The notes: generated by a model not told the origin, from the sequence alone. Positions 52,049 to 61,471 are shown, numbered from the stretch's first letter. The stretch: 64,000 bases of DNA from Brevibacillus antibioticus (GCF_005217615.1 NZ_SZNK01000001.1:1383501-1447500); one strand, 5' to 3'. Numbers and translations: made by a program.

Positions 52049-52672
52049 TTAACGAGCAAAACGATGGTTACCGATTTCAACCGTTACAGGACGTGACCAA
52101 ATCCACTTGGATGTAGCCGTATCGGGGTTGAAGAAGTACAGGGAACCATTGCTCGGATCTTTTCCATTCACGGCGTCATGGACCGCTTTTCTCGTACTTT
52201 CATTTGATTTATGTGTCAAATTGCCGTCATGGACAGGCGAAAACGCATTGGGAGCATAAATAACCTCCCGTACCGTATTTGGAAATTTATCTGACGCAAC
52301 CCGATTCAATACAACGGCAGCAATCGCTACCTGTCCTTCATACGGTTCTCCCCGGCCTTCCGCATACACTAACCGGGTGAGCAGTTCCATATCCCTCTCC
52401 GAAACTTTCCCTTTCCCATTACGAACCACTATTGGGCGACTACCACGACTAACCTGCACAGACTCGCGTTTTACTGCTTTAGCAGTTGTGGTTGATTTCT
52501 TTTCCTTCTTCAAGGCTTGTTCCGATGGCTCCTGTGCACTACCGAGAACAGGAAGAATTGGTATTGGTTGTGGTGCCATTGCACTTGTCGGTGTGACAAA
52601 TAAGCATAACAGCAACAAGCCAAAACTGTTCAAAAAGAAGAAAAAGCGCGTTGGCGCTTCTTGTGTCAACAT
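52049..52672 (-). CDS. SleB/CwlJ-type cell wall hydrolase
   Basis: The 207 residues from ATG 52672 have a signal peptide or anchor (FFFLNSFGLLLLCLFVTPTSA), a long charged linker (residues 40-85) and a Hydrolase_2 domain: ERDMELLTRLVYAEGRGEPY with the catalytic Glu, VAIAAVVLNRVASDKFPNTV and NGSLYFFNPDTATSKWIW. Such lytic enzymes cut spore cortex or wall peptidoglycan. AAAGGAGTGG lies upstream. Confidence 0.88.
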   Translation of the reverse strand: MLTQEAPTRFFFFLNSFGLLLLCLFVTPTSAMAPQPIPILPVLGSAQEPSEQALKKEKKSTTTAKAVKRESVQVSRGSRPIVVRNGKGKVSERDMELLTRLVYAEGRGEPYEGQVAIAAVVLNRVASDKFPNTVREVIYAPNAFSPVHDGNLTHKSNESTRKAVHDAVNGKDPSNGSLYFFNPDTATSKWIWSRPVTVEIGNHRFAR

Positions 52673-52835
52673 GGTTTGAACCACTCCTTTTCGCTTTTTG
52701 CGTTTTGATTGCGGAAGCGAATCAGGTCTTTTGCAAGTCTATCGGTCTTATTGGAATGGTTCAAGAGGGAATTGGTTCCATAGAACTATTTACAAAGTAA
52801 TGAAGTTTGTGAAAGTGTTTTCATAAACGGATGAT

Positions 52836-52870
52836 AAAAAAGCCACTTTCCCGTTGAGAAAGTGGCTTTC
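52836..52870 (-). terminator. Terminator of the cyclophilin gene
   Basis: On the minus strand AGCCACTTTCTC and GGGAAAGTGGCT pair, then TTTTTTATC. Confidence 0.85.
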
Positions 52871-52891
52871 GTGTGCAATTTGAAGCTGCTC

Positions 52892-53578
52892 TTATTTTTC
52901 CGTAATCGTAATGGATTTAATGGTAATCGTTTGCTCAGGAACACTTGGTTCACCTGTTTGGTCTTTCTTTACTTTTGTTCCTGCAATTTTTTGAACGACA
53001 TCCATGCCACCCGTGACCTTTCCGAAAATCGTGTAGTCCGGAGAGTTGTCCAATCCTTTCACGTCAGGTCCAGAACCAATGAAGAATTGGCTACCATTCG
53101 TATTTTTACCGGAATTTGCCATAGCAACCACGCCTGGCTCATATTTATGACCATTTTTCAATTCGTCTTCAAACGTGTAGCCAGGACCGCCCCTGCCAGT
53201 TCCTAATGGATCGCCTGTTTGAATCATGAAGTCTTTGATAATGCGGTGGAACTTGATGCCGTCATAGAACTTGTCCTTTGCAAGGAAAACAAAGTTATTG
53301 ACTGCAAGCGGGGCATCTTTTTCGAATAGATCAATCGTAACGTCTCCCATTGAGGTACTGATGGTTGCATGATAATCTTTCTTTTGATCAATTGTCATTG
53401 CAGGATACTCCTTATATTTTCCCGGAGTAGCTGGGTGTGCTGGCGCGGTGTCTTTTGGCTTTTCCTGCTGCACAGGTTGCCCCTGATTGTTTTGCTCAGG
53501 CGCGGCAGAATTGCTACACCCCACAAGTAGACTTATTGAGAGTAATACTGAACTTACAGTTATCAAAGTGCGTTTCAT
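52892..53578 (-). CDS. Cyclophilin-type peptidyl-prolyl isomerase, lipoprotein
   Basis: The 228 residues start with a lipoprotein signal (lipobox LLVGC, Cys21), a Gln/Pro-rich linker (residues 22-60), and a cyclophilin domain with KFHRIIKDFMIQTGDPLGTG (Arg of the catalytic site), GVVAMANSGKNTNGSQFFI and the final VPEQTITIKSITI. It folds exported proteins outside the membrane, next to PrsA-type helpers. A broken second copy lies at 54241-54420. Confidence 0.92.
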   Translation of the reverse strand: MKRTLITVSSVLLSISLLVGCSNSAAPEQNNQGQPVQQEKPKDTAPAHPATPGKYKEYPAMTIDQKKDYHATISTSMGDVTIDLFEKDAPLAVNNFVFLAKDKFYDGIKFHRIIKDFMIQTGDPLGTGRGGPGYTFEDELKNGHKYEPGVVAMANSGKNTNGSQFFIGSGPDVKGLDNSPDYTIFGKVTGGMDVVQKIAGTKVKKDQTGEPSVPEQTITIKSITITEK

Positions 53579-53755
53579 CTAACCGTCATCCCTTTCTATT
53601 TATGTTACGTGTTCCAAAACAGATTATAATAAAAAATAGGGAGAGGTCAAACTTGACAAGTTCTTGTTAGGGTGTTGATTTCTTGATTTTACTCAGTAGC
53701 TGGCAATATCGGGGCTAGTAAATGTAAAAAAATGAATAAATGGAAGGTGAGTTCA

Positions 53756-54205
53756 TTGAAATCAAGTTTAAAAATTACCATTCTACTATGTTTCACACTC
53801 GTTGCTTGTACACAGAATAATGATAAACAGCCAATTAAGATCCCTGTTGAAATTTCAGAAGTAAAAACATTCTTGAATGATATTCAAGCAGAGAAACCAC
53901 TCGGCATACAAGGTAACAAGATGATTGTTGATGGGACACCTGACGCATTGGATGAATTAGATAAAAAGATGGATGAATTACTTCCAACACTTGAGCCTGT
54001 TGAAAAAGTAAAGCTCGAAAAAGCCCAAGAGCAGACAAGTATCATGATTAGTTTCGATCATGTGTACTTTTATTTCCCCTTAAATGAATCGAAGCAAGAA
54101 AAACTTTACCTGAAAATCTCAGACGATGAAATATACGAGTTAAAAGGGGATGTGCAAAAAATTAAGGAAGTCAAATCATTTGCCGCAAAGAAAGGTATAA
54201 TTTAA
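53756..54205 (+). CDS. Small lipoprotein, hypothetical
   Basis: Translation from the TTG at 53756 gives MKSSLKITILLCFTLVAC, a lipoprotein signal with Cys18, and GGTGAG eight bases upstream; the ATG at 53732 has no site. The mature part is charged, with PIKIPVEISEVKTFLNDIQA, a helical centre and SFDHVYFYFPLNESKQEKLYL. Family not recognised. The gene lies between two cyclophilin copies. Confidence 0.65.
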   Translation: MKSSLKITILLCFTLVACTQNNDKQPIKIPVEISEVKTFLNDIQAEKPLGIQGNKMIVDGTPDALDELDKKMDELLPTLEPVEKVKLEKAQEQTSIMISFDHVYFYFPLNESKQEKLYLKISDDEIYELKGDVQKIKEVKSFAAKKGII

Positions 54206-54240
54206 AAAAGACTGAATGTTGGAAAAACATAACGAAAAGT

Positions 54241-54420
54241 ATATAAATGGAATGGATTGCCTGTTTGAATCAAGAAGTCTTTGATAACGCGGTGGAACGA
54301 GATGCCGTCATAGAACTTGTCCTTTGCATTGCCAATCTGCATAGCCGGAGCCTTCTCGTATGTCTTCTCTCCGGTTGGACCCGGTGGGCTAGCTGGCTCG
54401 GTTTCGATTACAACACAAAT
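54241..54420 (-). pseudogene. Remnant of a second cyclophilin lipoprotein gene, internally deleted
   Basis: Read leftward, the sequence gives IETEPASPPGPTGEKTYEK and APAMQIGNA, equivalent to the linker before the cyclophilin domain, joined directly to KDKFYDGISFHRVIKDFLIQ and TGNP of the active-site region. The DNA at 54247-54325 is close to 53208-53284 in the intact gene (only scattered changes over about 75 bases). About 45 residues are missing between the two pieces, and both ends are lost. A duplication followed by decay is likely. Confidence 0.75.
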
Positions 54421-54494
54421 CGTCGAGCTTTTGCCAATCCGTTAGTTTCCTTTCCAATCTCACATGGTATGATTGGGGGAAGAGGGTGATCAAT

Positions 54495-55643
54495 GTGGCA
54501 GAGCGATTTGAGACCAAAACGGTACATATTGGACATGACGCTTTGCGGGGAGTAAAGAGTAAAACTACACCGATTTATCAAACCTCTGTTTTTGCCTTCG
54601 AAGGCTTGGAAGAAGTAGAACAGTACTACGTCGGCGAAGGAGATTACTTGTACACCCGAAATGGCAATCCCAACCAAGCGGAGCTGGCTCGAGCAATCGC
54701 TGTTTTAGAAGGCGCAGAGGCAGGTGTCAGTGCTGCCTCCGGTATGGGAGCGATCATGGCGGGTTTCCTTGCCGTTCTGTCCCCTGGCGATCACGTTCTG
54801 GCTTCCCATGAAATTTATGGCGGTACATACGCTTTACTGCACAAGGAGCTGTCGCGATTTGGGATCGAGCTTGAGTGCATTCAGCTTGGTCAAATGACAC
54901 AGCTTGCTGATCATGTTCGCCCAACGACGCAGCTGTTTTTCGTGGAGACCATCACCAATCCGCTATTGACTGTTGTAGATCTGCCTTACTGGATCAAGGA
55001 AGCGAAGAGTCTTGGCTTAACCGTCATGGTGGATAATACGTTTGCGACACCGTATTTGGTACAACCCATTTCATTTGGAGCAGATCTCGTGGTACATAGT
55101 GGAACCAAATATATAGGTGGACATAGCGATGTGACGTCAGGTGTTCTGGTTGGATCACAGACCACGATCAAGCGTGCCATAGAGATCGTAATCAATTATG
55201 GTGCATCGCTCAGTCCTTTTGAAGCCTGGTTGACATCACGCGGTTTGAAAACATTGGCAGTGAGAATGGAGCGTCAATGCGAAAATGCTAGCCAGATCGC
55301 TGCGTTTCTTCGTGAGCATCCTGCAGTTGGACAAGTGTATTACCCAAGTCCTACGGATACCTTCTTTTTTTCACGGCAAAAGCAGGGGGCAATGGTATCC
55401 TTTGTTCTGGCAGACGAGACGAAGATCTACGACTTTTACCGGGGACTTGACTGGATCAAGCTGGCTCCGTCCCTTGCAGGTGTGGAGACGAGTGTCTCTC
55501 ATCCTGTTACGACGTCCCACCGTGCTTTTTCTGAAGAGCAGCGCAAGGAAATGGGAATCACGATGGGACTGGTACGGTTATCGGTCGGAATCGAGGCAGT
55601 TCAAGACATTCAGTTAGCATTAGATGCAGCATTAGGGAAATAA
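54495..55643 (+). CDS. Cystathionine gamma-synthase/lyase-type PLP enzyme
   Basis: The 382 residues belong to the Cys/Met metabolism PLP family: TKTVHIGHDALRG, TTPIYQTSVFAFEGLEEVE, YTRNGNPNQAELARAIAVLEGAEAG, SGMGAIMAGFLAVL and the Lys in VVHSGTKYIGGHSD. The members act in trans-sulfuration (MetB, MetC, MccB); the exact reaction cannot be read from motifs. The start is a GTG after AGAGGGTGAT; the GTG 9 bases upstream is inside that site. A single gene, with decayed DNA before it. Confidence 0.9.
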   Translation: MAERFETKTVHIGHDALRGVKSKTTPIYQTSVFAFEGLEEVEQYYVGEGDYLYTRNGNPNQAELARAIAVLEGAEAGVSAASGMGAIMAGFLAVLSPGDHVLASHEIYGGTYALLHKELSRFGIELECIQLGQMTQLADHVRPTTQLFFVETITNPLLTVVDLPYWIKEAKSLGLTVMVDNTFATPYLVQPISFGADLVVHSGTKYIGGHSDVTSGVLVGSQTTIKRAIEIVINYGASLSPFEAWLTSRGLKTLAVRMERQCENASQIAAFLREHPAVGQVYYPSPTDTFFFSRQKQGAMVSFVLADETKIYDFYRGLDWIKLAPSLAGVETSVSHPVTTSHRAFSEEQRKEMGITMGLVRLSVGIEAVQDIQLALDAALGK

Positions 55644-55666
55644 TTCAAAAAACTTTGCCATATTAT

Positions 55667-55694
55667 GAAACTTTCTTCCTAAGAAATACGTAAT
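55667..55694 (+). promoter_or_regulatory. Putative ECF-type promoter of the sigma operon
   Basis: TGAAAC followed by TTTC, then 17 bases later CGTAAT, matches the ECF (SigW-like) pattern of -35 TGAAAC and -10 CGTA. It lies about 90 bases before the start of the sigma gene. Likely autoregulation; inference. Confidence 0.55.
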
Positions 55695-55780
55695 ACTTAG
55701 TTAGAGTAGTCTTAGAATGCAGTGGAGAACGTCCATTCTGAGAACATGCTTTAGTCTGGAAGAAACCGAGGAAAACGCAA

Positions 55781-56335
55781 ATGGGAATGGCTATGAAGCA
55801 ACCGTCGGGGCCATCATCCGGAGATTATTATGAATCTCGTCCATTTACGGAACTGTATGACGAATATTTTGATCGCGTCAACCGGTATTTACGATGCCGG
55901 GTTCAAAGTACGTGGGATGCGGATGATTTGACCACCGTGGTTTTTTTAAAAGCGCTAGAAAAATTCGAGCAATATAGCAGAACAAGTCCTTTCGCATCAT
56001 GGATTTTTCGTATTGCTCACAATACATATGTAGATTTTATGCGGAAAAACAGGGAGTTACCGGTTGACCAGGAAGATTTCCTAGGAGCAGAACCGGACGA
56101 CACATGGCAGCCGGAACGGCAGGCGTTGACGAATGAAGAGATTCGTCTGCTTCGTGATCGTCTGGACTTGTTGTCTCAGGATCAACGGGACGTGTTGATG
56201 CTCCGGTACTTTGCTGACCTCAAAATCAGCCAGGTAGCTGAGGTGCTCGGCAAAACAGAATCGAGTATCAAAATGATTTCTTATCGCGGATTACAGAAAC
56301 TTCAGAAGATGTATGAGAGGGGGGACTCCGAATGA
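55781..56335 (+). CDS. ECF RNA polymerase sigma factor
   Basis: The 184-residue protein has region 2 (FTELYDEYFDRVNRYLRCRV, ADDLTTVVFLKALEKFEQY, ASWIFRIAHNTYVDFMRKN) and region 4 (LDLLSQDQRDVLMLRYFADL, KISQVAEVLGKTESSIKMIS) joined by a short acidic linker. The ATG is preceded by GAGGAAA about 10 bases away. Its stop overlaps the next gene's ATG by four bases (ATGA). It should direct transcription of its own operon and perhaps others. Confidence 0.9.
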   Translation: MGMAMKQPSGPSSGDYYESRPFTELYDEYFDRVNRYLRCRVQSTWDADDLTTVVFLKALEKFEQYSRTSPFASWIFRIAHNTYVDFMRKNRELPVDQEDFLGAEPDDTWQPERQALTNEEIRLLRDRLDLLSQDQRDVLMLRYFADLKISQVAEVLGKTESSIKMISYRGLQKLQKMYERGDSE

Positions 56336-57408
56336 GAGAAGAGGAGAAGCGCCCCCAGGATCATCAATCGGATGATCAGACCGTAACCCAACTCCTGACC
56401 CATTTGAAGCAGATGCGCGGATCGGTTCCAGTCAATTATCAGCTAAAATCAGACCTCAAAAATCAATTACTCCAGAAAATGAGAGAACTTGAAGCCAAAC
56501 AGGCAAAGGTCCCAAATGTCGCACCCAAAAAGTTTGGGAAGTTGGTTTGGAGCGGAATCGCTGCTGCTGCTCTCACCCTTGCCATAGGCGGATTTGTGTG
56601 GTGGAACGATACCTCTTTTGCCGTTCGAAAGCATGAAGTACTCAAGCTGCCAGCACAAGCAGCCGTGGAGCTTGTTGATATTGACTGCAAAGCCACTCAG
56701 CTAGCTTATATCAATCACAATACAGAGCTGAAAACCATTCCAATCGACGAGGAATTAAAGCCAGTTACGATCAAGTTACCACCAACGGAAGGCAAGTACA
56801 CGGGGGTAGCGTGGTCTAATTCTGGGAAGCAAATCGCTGTCGTTGAGCAGGATAAAAAATTATCGCGGATATGGATTGTGGAGATGCCGACGCCTTACAG
56901 CATGGGAAGCAGCCGATTGCTGAAGGAAGAAGAAGGGGTATTGTATTCTTCACCAAGCTGGTCTGAACATGATGATTCGCTTGCCTTTACACGCTCTAAA
57001 AATGGCGTAGAAGAAATTTGGGTGAGCAGCACAATTTCATTCCAAGAATGGAAGCTTGTAGAAGGCTCTCAGCCTGAATGGTCACCAGATGGCAGCTTGC
57101 TTGCCTTCAATAAAGCCGGTGAAGTACAGCTTATGGAAATGCGAACGGGGAAAGTTACCTCGCTTGCAGTGGGACAGTGGGCATCGTGGAGCTCCGATAC
57201 GAGATTGACCTATACACACCCAAATGGAACGTTGATGGAAGTAAACGTGGGTGTAGAGCCTTTTGTGACACGCGAGCTACCATTGCGAAACCAGTCATCT
57301 GAAGAGCTGATCAAAGGAAACTGGGCAAACAAAGGTAAGTACTTACTGCTTATCTCACGTCATGATCAACTGCAACAACTGGTTATCTCTTTGGCGTCAC
57401 GAAAATGA
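56332..57408 (+). CDS. Membrane-anchored beta-propeller-like protein, probable anti-sigma factor
   Basis: The 358 residues start with a hydrophilic cytoplasmic part of about 67 residues (QTVTQLLTHLKQMRGSVPVN) in the place of an anti-sigma domain, a membrane helix at 68-90 (GKLVWSGIAAAALTLAIGGF) and an outside region of WD40/TolB-type repeats (AWSNSGKQIAVVEQ, PEWSPDGSLLAFNK, ASWSSDTRLTYTH). Position after the sigma gene and overlap suggest an anti-sigma factor sensing the surface. No ZAS motif is seen. Confidence 0.8.
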   Translation: MREEEKRPQDHQSDDQTVTQLLTHLKQMRGSVPVNYQLKSDLKNQLLQKMRELEAKQAKVPNVAPKKFGKLVWSGIAAAALTLAIGGFVWWNDTSFAVRKHEVLKLPAQAAVELVDIDCKATQLAYINHNTELKTIPIDEELKPVTIKLPPTEGKYTGVAWSNSGKQIAVVEQDKKLSRIWIVEMPTPYSMGSSRLLKEEEGVLYSSPSWSEHDDSLAFTRSKNGVEEIWVSSTISFQEWKLVEGSQPEWSPDGSLLAFNKAGEVQLMEMRTGKVTSLAVGQWASWSSDTRLTYTHPNGTLMEVNVGVEPFVTRELPLRNQSSEELIKGNWANKGKYLLLISRHDQLQQLVISLASRK

Positions 57409-57422
57409 GCGGAGGAACAAGC

Positions 57423-59651
57423 ATGAGATGGAAATGGGTGTTAATCTTTGTCATCACATGGCTTAGCTTTTCGATACGCCCAGCTATGGCAGAGAGCAAC
57501 GTAGACATACAATTCGAAATACCTTTAAGTGGGATTGTCAAATATGAATCATGGATGAGACTAAACGTAAAGGTAACCAGTCAGGAACAGAATTTCACTG
57601 GAGCTGTAGAGTTATCGCAGCGACAAGTTAAAAAAAATAATGAATTGAATCTTCGGCGTCCAATAAAGCTCGAGCAAGGAAAGAGTACAACCGTATACTT
57701 TGATATGCCTTCCCAAATATTGCTCGATGATTGGTACGTCCAGGTGACGAAAAACGGTCAAGTTGTCAAAAGTGAAAAGCTGCGTATCTCATATCCAACA
57801 GACGGGCGCACCATTGGTGTGATCAGCGAGGAGGGGAATGCGTTTCATTTCCTAGCCGTCAATCAATCACAATCTAAAATGAATCGCCCCTTGTCCGTAC
57901 AAAATCTCACGGAACAAATGTTGCCTGACCAATCATGGATTTACGAAAACATAGACATGTTAGCGCTGGCAGGCAACAGTGGCTCCACGATTAATGATCA
58001 ACAGATGGCAGCGATCAAGGAGTGGATCCAGCTGGGCGGGATCGTGGTTGTTTCCGCTGGTCCCAATCAAGATGGAATGATCCAGCGATTTGCTGATATT
58101 CTCCCTGTGGAAGCCGGAAAAGCTGGTGATATTGAGTTGCAACAAGCACTCAGTGAGTATGACATTGCAAAAGTCGCGCCAAATGGCAGTATCGGTGTAT
58201 ACAACCGTGACTTGCCCTTATTTGTGTCAAAATCGCACGGCAGAGGGTTGCTGCTATTTGTTAACTATGATGTGACAGCAGAGCCGTTGGCATCGTGGCA
58301 GTTCAACTCACAACTGTGGCAGAATGCCATGACCCACCATGGGGCCAAGAAGATTTTTGAAGAGAAGCCTTATAAGGATCAAATGACCCGGCCTTTTCTC
58401 GACTTGAGCAAGAAGATTCCGGAAGTACAAACTCCTCCGCCGATTTGGATGGTGGCGTTGTGGGGCGGATATGTAATTGTACTCGCACCATTGACATACT
58501 TCGTTCTAAAAAGAATGAGAAAACCTGAATGGGCGTGGGGAGTCATCCCGCTAGGAGGAATTTTCTTGACCGTCGCTATATTCGCGGTCGGAAAGCCTGC
58601 TGTTGTGAAAACGAGTACCAGCTACGCCGTAACCAAGATCGACATATTAGATGAGTCTCTTGCTCATGTTCGCTCAGCCGCAACGTTTTTAGGAGTGGAT
58701 CAGCACGAATACGATGTTCAGCTTGAACCTTCGATTGTTGCACTGCCCTTGACAGTTGGGCGAAATGATTATCAGCCAGAGGGGCTAATGGATGGCGGTG
58801 AGGTTCTCTCTTTCCGTAATCTCCCCTATTTGACACCGAAACAGGCAATCGGTATCGGGGTAAAGCACGACATGGGGGCTTTTGAGGCTTCTTTGCGTAT
58901 CAATGAGAATCGTCTGCAAGGGCATGTGAAAAACAATACGGAGTTTGCCTACGATCAAACTTATATTCAAATTGGTTTTCAACGAATATCGCTTGGGTCA
59001 TTGAAAAAGGGAGAAGAAAAGCAGATTGACAGTGTGCTTGAGCCCCTGTTCATGCCAAGAAAACCACAATCAACAAACGAATCGCAAACGATGGAAGAAC
59101 GAATCAAAGAAATGCAGGAAAGAGTCGTTGAGTATGAAGACGGGAATCAGATAAGTATCATCGGCACAACGAAAGAGCCTCTTCCTCTGATGACAATGCA
59201 GGTGCCTCATCAAGCGCAATACTGGAATGTCATCCAGCAGCCTATTCAAGTCCAGCCGAATGAACAAGGCTTAGTGACTTTTCCTTATGGCCTGCTTGAT
59301 GCCGACATGTACGAAGTGACAGGAGACTTCGACAGTACCGGGTACATTTGGCAGCTTGGAAAGGGCAGCGTTACATTTGAGCTGCGTACAGACAAAGCCG
59401 CGATCAATATGAAGCGAATAACGGTACCGTTGAATCACAGTTCATTCAAGCCTTTCCGGATCGAATACTTCCACCAAAAGAGCGGTAGGTGGATACCTGT
59501 TGAGCGCGGGAGGAGACTTGTCCTCGATAATGAACTCCAGCAAATATTGACGCCCAATCAAACATTATTGCTTCGTTTTTCCCACAATGGAACGTCGCGA
59601 TTAGCTCTACCAGAGCCAATTTTCCAGGTAGAGGGGGTGCGGAAATGGTAA
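57423..59651 (+). CDS. Large exported/membrane protein with GATase-like part (GldG-like)
   Basis: The 742 residues have a signal peptide (WVLIFVITWLSFSIRPAMA), a beta-rich domain, and at about 128-230 a segment GRTIGVISEEGNAFHF ... MLALAGNSGSTINDQQMAAI, KEWIQLGGIVVVSAG like the DUF4350/GATase-like part of GldG. Two membrane helices lie near 341-364 and 371-389, followed by about 340 residues outside the membrane. The ATG at 57423 is used, after GGAGGAACAAG; the ATG at 57405 is less well placed. It may assemble with the ABC transporter encoded next. Confidence 0.75.
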   Translation: MRWKWVLIFVITWLSFSIRPAMAESNVDIQFEIPLSGIVKYESWMRLNVKVTSQEQNFTGAVELSQRQVKKNNELNLRRPIKLEQGKSTTVYFDMPSQILLDDWYVQVTKNGQVVKSEKLRISYPTDGRTIGVISEEGNAFHFLAVNQSQSKMNRPLSVQNLTEQMLPDQSWIYENIDMLALAGNSGSTINDQQMAAIKEWIQLGGIVVVSAGPNQDGMIQRFADILPVEAGKAGDIELQQALSEYDIAKVAPNGSIGVYNRDLPLFVSKSHGRGLLLFVNYDVTAEPLASWQFNSQLWQNAMTHHGAKKIFEEKPYKDQMTRPFLDLSKKIPEVQTPPPIWMVALWGGYVIVLAPLTYFVLKRMRKPEWAWGVIPLGGIFLTVAIFAVGKPAVVKTSTSYAVTKIDILDESLAHVRSAATFLGVDQHEYDVQLEPSIVALPLTVGRNDYQPEGLMDGGEVLSFRNLPYLTPKQAIGIGVKHDMGAFEASLRINENRLQGHVKNNTEFAYDQTYIQIGFQRISLGSLKKGEEKQIDSVLEPLFMPRKPQSTNESQTMEERIKEMQERVVEYEDGNQISIIGTTKEPLPLMTMQVPHQAQYWNVIQQPIQVQPNEQGLVTFPYGLLDADMYEVTGDFDSTGYIWQLGKGSVTFELRTDKAAINMKRITVPLNHSSFKPFRIEYFHQKSGRWIPVERGRRLVLDNELQQILTPNQTLLLRFSHNGTSRLALPEPIFQVEGVRKW

Positions 59652-60577
59652 TCGAAACCGTTCATTTAGGAAAAAGATACGGCAATTTACAAGCGTTGAC
59701 GGATTTGAACCTTTCCATCGAGCCAGGAAAGGTGTTCGGTTTCATTGGTCCAAATGGCGCCGGAAAATCTACCACGATGCTTATCTTGTCTACCCTTTTG
59801 GAACAGAGTGAAGGGGAAGCATTTGTCTGTGGCTATAATGTACGAAAAGACCCTGCAAGTGTGCGCCAATCTGTTGGCTACATGCCTGATTTTTTTGGTG
59901 TATATGACAATTTGACAGCGGTGGAGTATTTGGAGTTTTATGCCGGAGCGTACAAAATTCCTGCCTCGAAAAGACGAGCACTCGTCGGTGATCTTTTAGA
60001 ACTGGTGAATTTGTCTCACAAAGCAGACGCTTTCGTCGATTCTTTGTCTCGAGGCATGCAACAGCGCCTGGGGTTAGCTCGTTGTCTGGTACATGATCCG
60101 GCCGTGCTGATTTTGGATGAACCCGCATCAGGACTGGACCCACGAGCTCGTATCGAATTGCGCGAAATTTTGAAGCAACTACGCGGAATGGGCAAGACGA
60201 TTATTATCAGCTCCCATGTTTTGCCGGAGCTAGCCGAGCTGTGTGATGATATTGGTGTCATTGAAAAAGGCAGATTAATTGCGTATGGATCTGTGCACGA
60301 GGTAAGTAATCGGGACACAGGGCAAAGTCGGATGCAACTAAGAGCCCTGCGGAACTTGGACAAAGCGGGACTTCTGTTAGCGAGCTCACCGTATGTGCAT
60401 CAATTGACGGAGTATATGGGAGGCTTTCGCTTCTACTTTCAAGGGACGGAGCAACAAAAAGCTGAATTGCTTCAAGAACTGCTGGATGAGCAGGTCGCAG
60501 TCGTCTACTATGGCGATTCCAAGAAAGATTTAGAAGACGTCTTCTTAGCGATTACGGAAGGAGTCGGTATGGAGTGA
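59645..60577 (+). CDS. ABC transporter ATP-binding protein
   Basis: The 310 residues contain Walker A GPNGAGKST, Q loop region with GYMPDFFGVYDN, signature SRGMQQRLGLARCL, Walker B AVLILDEPASGLDPRARIEL and an H loop (SSHVLPELAELCDD), plus a C-terminal domain of about 90 residues as in GldA/CcmA/NatA-type exporters. It overlaps the previous gene by seven bases. It powers the ABC-2 permease downstream. Confidence 0.93.
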   Translation: MVIETVHLGKRYGNLQALTDLNLSIEPGKVFGFIGPNGAGKSTTMLILSTLLEQSEGEAFVCGYNVRKDPASVRQSVGYMPDFFGVYDNLTAVEYLEFYAGAYKIPASKRRALVGDLLELVNLSHKADAFVDSLSRGMQQRLGLARCLVHDPAVLILDEPASGLDPRARIELREILKQLRGMGKTIIISSHVLPELAELCDDIGVIEKGRLIAYGSVHEVSNRDTGQSRMQLRALRNLDKAGLLLASSPYVHQLTEYMGGFRFYFQGTEQQKAELLQELLDEQVAVVYYGDSKKDLEDVFLAITEGVGME

Positions 60578-61440
60578 GCGACTTCTTGTTCAACCCTCTT
60601 TTGGTAAAAGAAATGCGGGAAAGATTCCGCTCGAGAAAGACCATGCTCATATTAGCAATTTACTTATTGGTCATGGGGGGGATACCGATGGGCTTTTTGC
60701 TCATGGACCCCGTAAAGGCCGAATCGTTAGGAGATAACCGGGATTTGTTTCTGATATCCGCGGGGATACACTACGCGATGGTTTGCTTTGTGGCACCTGC
60801 ACTGACTGCTGGTGCGATTAGTGGGGAGAGAGAACGCCAGACCTTGCATATTTTGCTGACGACCCAATTGTCGACACGCACGATTATTTTGAGCAAGCTC
60901 ATTACGTCTTTGGCGTTCTCCACACTGCTTTTGGTTGCCTCGATGCCTTTGTACAGCATCGTGATGCTGTACGGAAGCGTCTCCCCGGAACAAATGGCCC
61001 AGCTCGTCCTTTTTCTCGCGGTGAATATGTTTTTTCTCGGGTCGTTGGGATTGTTCTGCTCTACTTGGATTAAACGAACGTCGATCTCGACGGTCACCAC
61101 ATACGGCATTGCCTTCTTTTTTGTGGTAGGTACTGGCTTGCTGTTCTTTTTTATTGGGGAGTCGTTGCAACAGGCGTATCCGGAACGGTACGTCAATTCG
61201 AATGTTTGGAGCATGTATGAGCTACAAATGTTGGCAGGCATGAACCCTATCATCGTGTTGTTCGATATTTTGGGCGAGTCATTCGATCAATCCGATGACA
61301 TCACTTTTGCACCGTGGTTGTTTTTTACATGTGTGTACGTGGTTCTTTCCTTTGTGCTCGTTATCTGGAGCGCTTATTTGTTAAAACCAATTCGCCGAAA
61401 ATGGTGGAGTTGGAAGAAACGACCTGTTCGTGTACAATGA
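60574..61440 (+). CDS. ABC-2 type permease
   Basis: The 288 residues start at a GTG overlapping the ATPase stop (GTGA). Six membrane helices are seen near 22-40, 65-88, 104-130, 140-160, 170-190 and 245-265. GERERQTLHILLTTQLSTRTI is the typical ABC-2/GldF-like segment before the third helix. A basic C-terminus (PIRRKWWSWKKRPVRVQ) lies in the cytoplasm. It is the last gene of the sigma operon. Confidence 0.88.
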   Translation: MSDFLFNPLLVKEMRERFRSRKTMLILAIYLLVMGGIPMGFLLMDPVKAESLGDNRDLFLISAGIHYAMVCFVAPALTAGAISGERERQTLHILLTTQLSTRTIILSKLITSLAFSTLLLVASMPLYSIVMLYGSVSPEQMAQLVLFLAVNMFFLGSLGLFCSTWIKRTSISTVTTYGIAFFFVVGTGLLFFFIGESLQQAYPERYVNSNVWSMYELQMLAGMNPIIVLFDILGESFDQSDDITFAPWLFFTCVYVVLSFVLVIWSAYLLKPIRRKWWSWKKRPVRVQ

Positions 61441-61471
61441 AAAAGGTGCATGGGGAAAGGGAGGTTTTTTT

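Noticed and set aside
54247-54489. Rightward 80-codon frame before the PLP enzyme
   Set aside because: It is the complement of the broken cyclophilin gene, which explains its coding-like look.
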